This document shows, in pieces, positions 57,599 through 64,000 of a DNA stretch of 64,000 bases. Source of the DNA: an uncultured Candidatus Saccharibacteria bacterium. Its GTDB lineage: Bacteria > Patescibacteriota > Saccharimonadia > Saccharimonadales > Saccharimonadaceae. Position numbers and translations under genes: made by a program. A model generated the notes under the pieces. The model searched no databases. It saw nothing but the letters and a program-made list of their open reading frames with translations, and had not been told where the DNA came from. Numbering within the stretch: the first letter of the stretch is position 1; every line of letters begins with the position of its first letter. The DNA is taken from the NCBI GenBank assembly GCA_946530965.1, contig CAMNAK010000001.1, positions 372,001-436,000 on the forward strand, read 5' to 3'.

Positions 57599-57627
57599 AT
57601 AATACAATATTTCCACGATGATGTCAA
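57599..57627 (-). promoter_or_regulatory. Promoter of 57280-57564
   Basis: TTGACA (57622-57627), 17 nt, TATTAT (57599-57604) on the minus strand. Confidence 0.75.
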
Positions 57628-57648
57628 ATAAAATCAAGGCACAAAAAA

Positions 57649-57724
57649 TGGTGATCACGGTGGGAATCGAACCCACGATTGCCAGGATGAAAACCTGGAG
57701 TCCTAACCACTAGACGACGTGACC
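57649..57724 (-). tRNA. tRNA-Glu (anticodon TTC)
   Basis: Cloverleaf on the minus strand: acceptor GGTCACG/CGTGATC, T arm GTGGG/CCCAC around TTCGATT, anticodon stem CCAGG/CCTGG with loop TTTTCAT. CCA is encoded. It reads GAA and GAG. Confidence 0.95.
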
Positions 57725-57792
57725 ACTTAGGTATGCGTTTATTATAACACAGCTATCACCCTCAGGCAAGCCTATTTTGAAAACGCTTTTCC

Positions 57793-58947
57793 CTACTTTG
57801 CTTCGGCTAAAACAATCGCAGCTAGCTGCTTTGCAGCATCATTCTTAGCAAACTTACCAAGATTCTTACTATACTCCGCCCTCTTCTTCTCATCACCAAG
57901 AAGCGAATTGATCGCGGCAAGCAACTTCTTCTCATCAACGCCTTCTTCCGCATCGGAAACAAGCATAGCCGCCCTACTCTTTTCGTAGTTCTCAGCATTC
58001 TTTACCTGATGGAAACCCGGCAACTTATGGTTTGGCACCAAAACAACTGCCTTTTCCATGCTAGCAAGCTCACTCAAAGTCGAAGCACCAGCCCTACTTA
58101 CAACAACATCTGCTGCGCCAAAGAACTTCACAATCTCGTTCGTAAAGCTAAGTAGCTGAAAATTCTTATTCGTGAGAAACTCACTATTTTCTTTCTTCAA
58201 AGCCTCATAATCCGTCTGACCAGAAATAAGCGCCACGCATGATTCTTTCAAAAGCTCCGGCAAAATCTTTACCACAGCTTCATTAATATGCCTTGCACCC
58301 AAACTGCCGCCAGTCACAACAACAAGCTTCTTGCTAGAATCAAAACCAAGCTCTTCTTTTAGTTTCTTTTGCTCTGTCTTAGAAACGGGCACAAAATCGC
58401 TAGAAATCGGAATACCAGTCCAAACTGCCCTGCCCTCTGGATATTTGTAAAAATCTAGCGGCATACCAGTCGCAATCTTTACGGCATGCCCCGCCAAGAT
58501 CCTATTCGTAAGGCCTGGCGCTGCATCACTATCATGAATTACATAAGGAATTTTTAGCCATTTTGCCGCGATGCCTACCGGCAAGCAAACATAGCCGCCC
58601 TTCAAAAAAATCACATTCGGCCTAGAAAATAGCAAGCGGAAGAAACTTTGCAAAACACCAATGATTAACTTAAAGCCATCAAAAATATTGCTTAGAACCA
58701 TTCCAAAATGCTGTATATAGTCCCAAAAACCAAAATTCGTATATCTACGCAATTTTCCAGAACACAAGCGTTTTACAGGCATTTGGAGGCCTTTAGAAGC
58801 AACTGCTTCTTTGGCATTCTTGTAGTATTTTGAATCAGTCCAAAAAACAAGCTTCGCATCAGCCTGCTTTTTTAGTATTTCACTAGCGACGGCTACGACT
58901 GGCGTTACGTGGCCGCCACTGCCCCCGCCTACTACTAGAATTTTCAT
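57793..58947 (-). CDS. murG: UDP-GlcNAc:lipid I GlcNAc-transferase
   Basis: A 384-residue peripheral membrane enzyme making lipid II from lipid I. The N-terminal GGGSGGHVTPVVAVA, the FLKGGYVCLP loop, the C-terminal VTGGSLGARHIN, VVSRAGASTLSE and PNHKLPGFHQVKNA motifs are present. The ATG at 58947 lies within the end of ftsW (65-nt overlap); an upstream TTG is less likely. Last gene of the division cluster. tRNA-Glu follows. Confidence 0.96.
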   Translation of the reverse strand: MKILVVGGGSGGHVTPVVAVASEILKKQADAKLVFWTDSKYYKNAKEAVASKGLQMPVKRLCSGKLRRYTNFGFWDYIQHFGMVLSNIFDGFKLIIGVLQSFFRLLFSRPNVIFLKGGYVCLPVGIAAKWLKIPYVIHDSDAAPGLTNRILAGHAVKIATGMPLDFYKYPEGRAVWTGIPISSDFVPVSKTEQKKLKEELGFDSSKKLVVVTGGSLGARHINEAVVKILPELLKESCVALISGQTDYEALKKENSEFLTNKNFQLLSFTNEIVKFFGAADVVVSRAGASTLSELASMEKAVVLVPNHKLPGFHQVKNAENYEKSRAAMLVSDAEEGVDEKKLLAAINSLLGDEKKRAEYSKNLGKFAKNDAAKQLAAIVLAEAK

Positions 58948-60073
58948 CAACTATTTCCCTTTTAGTCCAACTTGAAATTTGCAGTACAATGCCGAGGACG
59001 AAAGCTACGAAAAGCATACTTGTGCCGCCATAGCTAAGGAATGGCAATGTAATACCTTTGACTGGAATTAGCCCAATCATACCCCCTACGTTAATTATAA
59101 CATGAGCAAAAATCCAAGCTATCACCCCTATTACAAAGAGCGCCCTTTCCGCCTGTTCGGTATGGCGCGAAACGCTCACCATCTTGATTAACATGCCTAG
59201 GAACAGCAAAAGCACACCAATCGTTCCAACAAAGCCCATAACCTCACCGATAATCGAGAAGATTGAGTCACTCAAAGCTTCTGGCAAATAACCCGTCGAC
59301 TGAATACTGTTACCCATACCAACACCAAGAAAACCACCAGTACCGAGCGAAATCAAAGAGTTCTCTACATGATAGCTATCACCAAAGCTTGCAAGACGCG
59401 CAACACGATGCGGAGAAAAAACAATAAGAAGTAGCGCCAAAACACCAACGCCAGCCAAAGCAATCCCCATAGATTTGAGATTTGCACCACCGCAAAAGAT
59501 CATTAGTGCAACCATAAAGAAAATCACAACCGTGCTACCAAAATCCTTCAAACCCACAGCAACCAAGAGCGCCGTCAATCCAACAATCGTCGCGACCGGA
59601 ATCCAGAAGTTCCTTGTATCAAGTTCGCCTTCCGCCTTCCTTGCCTTTACTAGCCATGCAACATAAAACAGTACGCCAACTTTTACAATCTCTACCGGCT
59701 GCATGCCAACACCTAGCCCAGGAATATGAAAAGATCTACAAGCACCTTCATCGCAAGTAACAATACCTGAAGCACCAATCTTGCCAAGTACCCAAACCAA
59801 AGCACACAAAGCAAAGCCAACGCCTAGAATCTTGAAGCTAATCTTCTCTAGCTTTGCGTACGGCAAGAAATAGCCAATAACCATTGCAGCTACGGCAAGA
59901 ACTACTGCAAAAGCATGATGTACAAAGAAATAGCTCTCAGAGAAGTTGCTACCACTCTGGCTATTTTCGAACTGCGCGACGCGAGGTCCAACCGAAAAAA
60001 TCACCAAAAGGCCAAGCACCATCAAAACGATGGCAAAAATCGCAATTAGATAATCCACCCTATGCTTGCGCAT
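58883..60073 (-). CDS. ftsW: SEDS-family glycosyltransferase FtsW
   Basis: A 396-residue, ten-helix membrane protein polymerising lipid II at the septum with FtsI. Family marks: GMQPVEIVKVGVLFYVAWL, KDFGSTVVIF, the conserved Asp-containing loop and NVGGMIGLIPVKGITLPFLSYGGTS. A Ser/Arg-rich tail (about 375-396) is cytoplasmic. It overlaps mraY's stop by one nt (TAATG-type) and murG by 65 nt. Between FtsW and RodA the position in the cluster favours FtsW. Confidence 0.95.
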   Translation of the reverse strand: MRKHRVDYLIAIFAIVLMVLGLLVIFSVGPRVAQFENSQSGSNFSESYFFVHHAFAVVLAVAAMVIGYFLPYAKLEKISFKILGVGFALCALVWVLGKIGASGIVTCDEGACRSFHIPGLGVGMQPVEIVKVGVLFYVAWLVKARKAEGELDTRNFWIPVATIVGLTALLVAVGLKDFGSTVVIFFMVALMIFCGGANLKSMGIALAGVGVLALLLIVFSPHRVARLASFGDSYHVENSLISLGTGGFLGVGMGNSIQSTGYLPEALSDSIFSIIGEVMGFVGTIGVLLLFLGMLIKMVSVSRHTEQAERALFVIGVIAWIFAHVIINVGGMIGLIPVKGITLPFLSYGGTSMLFVAFVLGIVLQISSWTKREIVDENSSSRRGQWRPRNASRSRR

Positions 60074-61104
60074 TAGCCGATCATCCCGCCGCTCATTGCC
60101 AAGAAGACGCCAAGCATTGCAAGAACACCGCCAATAATCCAGAAGCGCATAACTACCTTACTCTCTTCCCAACCCTTAGCCTGAAGATGATGATGGAATG
60201 GCGCGGAAATAAATATCTTGCGATGGAAGAATTTCTTTGAAAGAATCTGAATCAAAGAGCTACCAGCCTCGGCCACAAAAATGCCACCAATAACTGGAAG
60301 TAACAAGAAACAGTTCGTCATCATTGATACTGCGCCTAAACCTGCGCCAAGCGCAAAGGAGCCAGTATCGCCCATCATAAAGCGAGCTGGATGAATATTA
60401 AACCAGGTATAAGCTAAGAGCGAACCCATAACTACAAAACAGAAACCAGCCAAATACCACTGTTCCTGAGCAAGCGCAATTACGCCATAGGCACCATAAG
60501 CCATCATTGAAAGACCGCCGGCAAGACCATCAAGACCATCGGAAATATTTACCGCGTTGCCCGTTGCAACCACTGCAAAGGCAAACAAAATAATCATTGG
60601 AATTGTGCCAATTTCTAGCGCGCCAACAAACGGAATCTCAATCGAAGTCCAGCCAAGCTTTACGGCAAAGAACCAACCAAGCGCAGCGCCAAGCACAGAA
60701 ATCATAGCAAACTTTACTGGTGCACGAAGACCAGCTACGGCGCTCTGCCCTGTTAGATTCAAGACATCATCAATAAAGCCAATCAAACCACCGCCAATAA
60801 ATGCAGCGAGCGGAAGCCAAGTCTGGCCACGAACTAGACAACGACAAACAAGAACCGTAACAGGAACAGCAACAAGCATAATTACGCCAGCCATCGTTGG
60901 GAAATGTCTCTTAATCTTGTCAGCATGGAGCTTGTTCATGACGGACAATTTTTCGCCAGTCACAGCAACAGATTTTTGCTTCTTCCAAAGTTTGTGCTTA
61001 TAAGCAAAATTCGTATAGATTGGCGTTAAGAAAATCGAAAGTAAAAAGGCGCCGAGCGAAAGCATCAATTCATAGCCTAAACTCTGATTAATTTCGTTTA
61101 ACAT
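60073..61104 (-). CDS. mraY: Phospho-MurNAc-pentapeptide transferase
   Basis: A 343-residue, ten-helix enzyme forming lipid I. Visible marks: GGLIGFIDDVLNL (Asp-Asp motif), NAVNISDGLDGLAGG, the Mg-binding MGDTGSFALG and the HHHLQ motif (FHHHLQAKGWEE). All catalytic residues are kept. The ftsW start overlaps the stop. Confidence 0.97.
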   Translation of the reverse strand: MLNEINQSLGYELMLSLGAFLLSIFLTPIYTNFAYKHKLWKKQKSVAVTGEKLSVMNKLHADKIKRHFPTMAGVIMLVAVPVTVLVCRCLVRGQTWLPLAAFIGGGLIGFIDDVLNLTGQSAVAGLRAPVKFAMISVLGAALGWFFAVKLGWTSIEIPFVGALEIGTIPMIILFAFAVVATGNAVNISDGLDGLAGGLSMMAYGAYGVIALAQEQWYLAGFCFVVMGSLLAYTWFNIHPARFMMGDTGSFALGAGLGAVSMMTNCFLLLPVIGGIFVAEAGSSLIQILSKKFFHRKIFISAPFHHHLQAKGWEESKVVMRFWIIGGVLAMLGVFLAMSGGMIG

Positions 61105-61114
61105 AATCCCTTTC

Positions 61115-62854
61115 CTAAGCGCCTGGCGCTATTCTTAAATATTCTATCATATAATTACTGAGCTGCGTGAAGACATCTGCCGCCTCATAACCCCATAGAA
61201 ATGTCTCGCCATCAAGCCTTACAAGAATCGTATACTCCGGCAAAGAACCTTCCTTGGAAGACATACCAAAGCCCGCAATACCTACGATAGTTTTATCCGA
61301 AGTATAAGTACCATCTTCGTTTAAAGTTTCACCCGTACCAGTCTTTGCGCCAATAATATAACCGGCCGGATCATTGTCGCCACCATTGAAACTTCGAACT
61401 TCCTGAAGCATCCTACGCATCGTTGCGCTCGTCTCTGCGCTTACCGCCTGATGATCTGCGCCCTTTAGCTCGTCCGGCACATATTGACCATTCTGCATCG
61501 TACCTGCAATGATCGTCGGCTTATAATAAGTACCACCATTAACTACCGAGGAGAAACCTGCGAGCACCTGAATCATCGTAATATTCATGCCCTGACCAAA
61601 GCTCATATTCGAATAACGCACCGCGTTACCTTCTGCATCATCTGGACTAATAATTACACCGTCAGCCTCGTAAAGACCCGAACCGGTATTCTTGCCTAGC
61701 GAATAGTGATTAGTTAAATAGTCATAAATTGTCGAGCGTGCCTGGTAAGAAATCGTGCCGTCACTACCTAGCCTACGTACCACTTCAACTGTACCAGTAT
61801 TCAAAGAATAATCTAGCGCCGTTTGGAAGGTAATCGTGCCAAGATGTGCCATACTACCAAGAGCGTTCTGGATTGTAATATCATCAACATCTGTATGGCC
61901 AGTATTTACATAAGTATCCTCTGGACTAATAACACCTTCGTTGATTGCTGTCGCATAAGTAAACGTCTTACAAATCGAAGCTGGCTCATAAGGTGAATCA
62001 GCCGGAATATTTCTAAAGACGTTACCATCGGTAACCTTGTAATAGTATTCAGGATTAAAGCTAGGATAAGTTGCCATCGAATAAATCTGGCCATTTTGCG
62101 GGTTCATTATGACAACGCTTGCGTTCTTAATCTTGCCTTCGTAAGTATCATAGATACGCTTCAGAGCTTTCTCGCTCTCGCGCTGAACATTTTCGTCAAG
62201 CGTCAATACTAGCGTTTCGCCGTCCTGTGCAGGAATTTCGACATTCTCATCGCCAAGAGACAATGGAATTTCATTAACATCTGTAACCGTCTTAAGAAGC
62301 CCGTTTTTACCGGATAGACGATCATTTTGTGCACCTTCGAGACCAGAGCCTACGCCCTCAGCATTCACGAAACCAAGCACCTGCGCTGCCATCTCGCCAC
62401 GCGGATAGACACGCTTGGAAGTTTCCTTCTGTCCTACACCCTGAATATTTGCTTTCTTTACCGCTGCGACGGTATCGTAATCTACGCCCTTTGCAACCTC
62501 GACATACATATTAGTAAGGTCTTTCCAGACGTCATCCCAACTTACAATAAGCTTATCGCCGAGAATCTCAGTAAGCTTTGCTTGGGCTTTATCACGGTTT
62601 ATAACATAACTTGGATCTACGAAAATCGTCCAAGTTCTTTCATTAAGAACAGCAGGCACGACTTCATTTTCGCCACTCTTCATATAGATCTCGCCACGCT
62701 TCGCAAGTAGCTCATATTGCTTTACGCGTACGCTATTAGCAGCCGAAACATATTCATCGTGTTTAACTAGTTGCACATAAAAAAGTCTTGCACCAAAAAC
62801 AACAAAAACAAGACTTAAAAGAATATAAACAAAACGGTAGCGCTTGCCAACCAT
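61115..62854 (-). CDS. ftsI: Septal penicillin-binding protein (FtsI/PBP2-like transpeptidase)
   Basis: A 579-residue bitopic class B PBP. One N-terminal helix (about 8-27), the dimerisation domain, and the transpeptidase domain with SxxK in EPASICKTF, SxN in YSLNTGT and KTGTGE. It cross-links peptidoglycan at the septum with FtsW. It lies 19 nt after ftsL. Within its family it resembles FtsI of Gram-positives without PASTA repeats. Confidence 0.94.
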   Translation of the reverse strand: MVGKRYRFVYILLSLVFVVFGARLFYVQLVKHDEYVSAANSVRVKQYELLAKRGEIYMKSGENEVVPAVLNERTWTIFVDPSYVINRDKAQAKLTEILGDKLIVSWDDVWKDLTNMYVEVAKGVDYDTVAAVKKANIQGVGQKETSKRVYPRGEMAAQVLGFVNAEGVGSGLEGAQNDRLSGKNGLLKTVTDVNEIPLSLGDENVEIPAQDGETLVLTLDENVQRESEKALKRIYDTYEGKIKNASVVIMNPQNGQIYSMATYPSFNPEYYYKVTDGNVFRNIPADSPYEPASICKTFTYATAINEGVISPEDTYVNTGHTDVDDITIQNALGSMAHLGTITFQTALDYSLNTGTVEVVRRLGSDGTISYQARSTIYDYLTNHYSLGKNTGSGLYEADGVIISPDDAEGNAVRYSNMSFGQGMNITMIQVLAGFSSVVNGGTYYKPTIIAGTMQNGQYVPDELKGADHQAVSAETSATMRRMLQEVRSFNGGDNDPAGYIIGAKTGTGETLNEDGTYTSDKTIVGIAGFGMSSKEGSLPEYTILVRLDGETFLWGYEAADVFTQLSNYMIEYLRIAPGA

Positions 62855-62872
62855 AAGAATATTATACGATAT

Positions 62873-63229
62873 TTATCGCTCAACAAAAGCCGCACTATTT
62901 GCATCGACCATTGTTGATGCAACACTATTAGAATCCGCATCTGATGCCGCTGCAGTAATTTTCGCATTTTCTACTGCAAGTGCATCTCTTTGAGCTTCTA
63001 GCTCAGTTATTTCACTATTTACTTTAGCAACTTCCAAGTCATAATCTGTGACTTTGGAACTTTGCGAAACAAACATCAAGCCGATTAGTAATACAACCGC
63101 AGTCGTAAAAATTATATGACTAACTGGCCCCAGCGATAACTTAGAATTATGGCGCACAGAATTTCTGTTACGCATCCAAGGCGCTGAATTTGTCATTGTC
63201 ATACTTCTACTCGCATTATAAGCTGACAT
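62873..63229 (-). CDS. ftsL: FtsL-like bitopic division protein
   Basis: A 118-residue protein with a basic N-terminus, one membrane helix (about 36-54, HIIFTTAVVLLIGLMFV) and an extracellular coiled coil (about 60-98). Sequence identity to FtsL is weak, as usual; position between rsmH and ftsI decides. FtsL recruits FtsQ and activates FtsWI. Start at 63229 is the first ATG; one at residue 10 is possible. Confidence 0.8.
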   Translation of the reverse strand: MSAYNASRSMTMTNSAPWMRNRNSVRHNSKLSLGPVSHIIFTTAVVLLIGLMFVSQSSKVTDYDLEVAKVNSEITELEAQRDALAVENAKITAAASDADSNSVASTMVDANSAAFVER

Positions 63230-63574
63230 TAAAATCCAATTTTTCCTATTTTTGTTTTTGTTTTAAGAGATAATTTGATAATCTACTAAAGACACAAAAG
63301 GCTTTGGCTTATGCCGAGATTGAGAGAGATAGTTCTCGGCATAGCGGCCAAAGAAGGTCAAAAATAAATTGTGTTTTATACACACCCACAAATTATCTCG
63401 AGTGTTTGTTGCCCCGGTCAAAAGGCATAAAAAAGTTTTAAATTTATCGGTCAAAATAAATTTAGAGAGAGATTTTTTGTTCTAAAAAGATATCGGTCAA
63501 AATAAATTTTTAGAGGTTACCAAGTTTATCGGTCAAAATAAAATGGTATTAAAAGGCTGTGCTCTTACGAGCGA
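63230..63574 (-). other. Structured spacer with five GGTCAAAA repeats before ftsL
   Basis: GGTCA followed by A-rich sequence occurs at 63356, 63416, 63449, 63495 and 63531; three copies extend to ATCGGTCAAAATAAA. On the transcribed minus strand these read TTTATTTTGACC. A long hairpin (63302-63352, GCCGAGA/TCTCGGC with GGC/GCC arms) lies nearest ftsL. No open frame. Probable regulatory leader of the division genes. Confidence 0.6.
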
Positions 63575-63637
63575 TTAGCGAAAGTTTACTTTAACTTTCT
63601 CTGCGCGGGACCTGTTGGTCACCATGATCTTTGCCAT
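63575..63637 (-). CDS. Possible 20-residue leader peptide between rsmH and ftsL
   Basis: The minus strand has AAAGGAG 4-5 nt before an ATG that opens MAKIMVTNRSRAEKVKVNFR and stops with TAA. The peptide is strongly basic (Lys and Arg make 7 of 20). A stem (GAAAGTT/AACTTTC) lies at the end of the frame, and GCTC/GAGC follows the stop. It lies between rsmH and the repeat-rich leader, so it may be a regulatory peptide or a small protein. Too short to call with certainty. Confidence 0.45.
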   Translation of the reverse strand: MAKIMVTNRSRAEKVKVNFR

Positions 63638-63708
63638 ATGGCTCCTTTGTTTTTGTTTTTGTTATTACGATAGCGCCTTATTTACGAGCCACAGGCAACT
63701 ATCAAGAC

Positions 63709-64000
63709 CTAAATCTTCTCAGCCACCCTTAGCTTCGCACTTCTAGCGCGTGGATTGTAAACTAATTCATCATCCGCAGCAACAACCGGCTTCTTAGTCA
63801 AAATCTTTAGCTCTGATTCAAGACCAAAGCTACTTTCTTCCTTAAAGAAGTCTTTTACTAGACGATCTTCTAAGCTATGAAAAGATATAATACCTACTCT
63901 TCCGCCCTTATTTAAAAGCTTAGGAAGCAGAGGTAAAGTCCTTTCAATTTCACCAAGTTCGTCATTTACGGCAATTCTAATGGCTTGAAAAACCCTAGTT
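63709..64000 (-). CDS. rsmH: 16S rRNA m4C1402 methyltransferase, 5' end outside window
   Basis: The last 96 codons of RsmH (MraW), which methylates 16S rRNA C1402. Visible parts are TRVFQAIRIAVNDELGEIE, GIISFHSLEDRLVKDFF and NPRARSAKLRVAEKI before TAG. It opens the division cluster, as in most bacteria. mraZ cannot be judged because the gene's start is outside. Confidence 0.95.
   Translation of the reverse strand, partial: TRVFQAIRIAVNDELGEIERTLPLLPKLLNKGGRVGIISFHSLEDRLVKDFFKEESSFGLESELKILTKKPVVAADDELVYNPRARSAKLRVAEKI

Noticed and set aside
63354-63545. CRISPR array from the GGTCAAAA repeats
   Set aside because: Repeat units are about 15 nt, spacing is irregular and no cas genes are near.
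1-64000. Recoded UGA as in Gracilibacteria/Absconditabacteria
   Set aside because: TGA serves as a stop at murL and 42531-43139, and core proteins show no in-frame TGA.

Overview
The window looks like a chromosome segment of a host-dependent Patescibacteria/CPR bacterium, most likely a Saccharibacterium (TM7). The reasons are compact metabolism limited to lower glycolysis genes (class I aldolase, pgk, pyk), an incomplete division and cell wall cluster, UvrA/UvrB, a TraD-like ATPase and a VanZ-like protein. TGA is a normal stop (murL and 42531-43139 end in TGA), which argues against the recoded Gracilibacteria/Absconditabacteria. The taxon is inferred from content and is not proven by a marker.

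Layout. 1-6.4 kb: partial pgeF-like gene, a PfkB-like/aldolase fusion, rplY, uvrA. 6.5-8.2 kb: two stand-alone genes sharing a novel module. 8.35-13.05 kb: murL-murD-uvrB operon. 13.3-14.1 kb: two small unknown genes. 14.3-18.3 kb: gltX, a DUF3048 membrane protein and an Ala/Glu/Gln-rich protein. 18.5-21.5 kb: MacB/FtsX-type exporter. 21.5-25.4 kb: hydrolase, a structured RNA, HAD-like, AlkD-like and EEP nuclease-like genes, tRNA-Glu(CTC), VanZ. 25.4-30.75 kb: a small RNA, der, an unknown gene, PIN-PhoH, pth, a second structured RNA and a membrane protein. 30.8-38.2 kb: secreted protein, dCMP deaminase, topA, unknown gene, membrane pyrophosphatase. 38.6-45 kb: sigma4/HARE protein, TraD-like ATPase, three accessory genes including a nucleotidyltransferase-fold protein. 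45.1-49.6 kb: a four-gene operon (kinase-like, VWA, PurA-like, SAM-like protein). 49.6-50.6 kb: about 1 kb without a gene. 50.6-57.2 kb: FtsQ-like protein, pgk, pyk, ABC-2 exporter. 57.3-64 kb: DUF1737-like gene, tRNA-Glu(TTC), murG-ftsW-mraY-ftsI-ftsL-rsmH read from right to left.

Two styles of gene stand out. Core genes (fba, murL, gltX, DUF3048, HAD-like, EEP, VanZ, pth, TraD-like, pgeF) have a TATAAT-like box ending exactly 6 nt before the start codon, so they should be leaderless. They favour CTA Leu, CCA Pro and CGC Arg. A second, scattered class (6512, 7432, 13267/13722, 26992, 27516, 30344, 30847, 35286, hppA, 43235, 43827, the 45-49.6 kb operon, 57280) has consensus promoters (often TTGACT-17-TATAAT), in many cases a hairpin at the predicted mRNA 5' end, strong AGGAGG-type ribosome sites and strong terminators, and uses CCG/CCC and AGA more often. 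Most members are unknown proteins. I regard this set as the most interesting accessory system here, with the PurA-like/VWA/kinase-like/SAM operon as the best single candidate for an undescribed system.

Non-coding content is rich: two long RNA genes and one 85-nt RNA with promoters and terminators, a three-copy structured repeat with paired base changes, several long palindromes (one covering the pth start), and leaders that look able to mask start sites or to attenuate.
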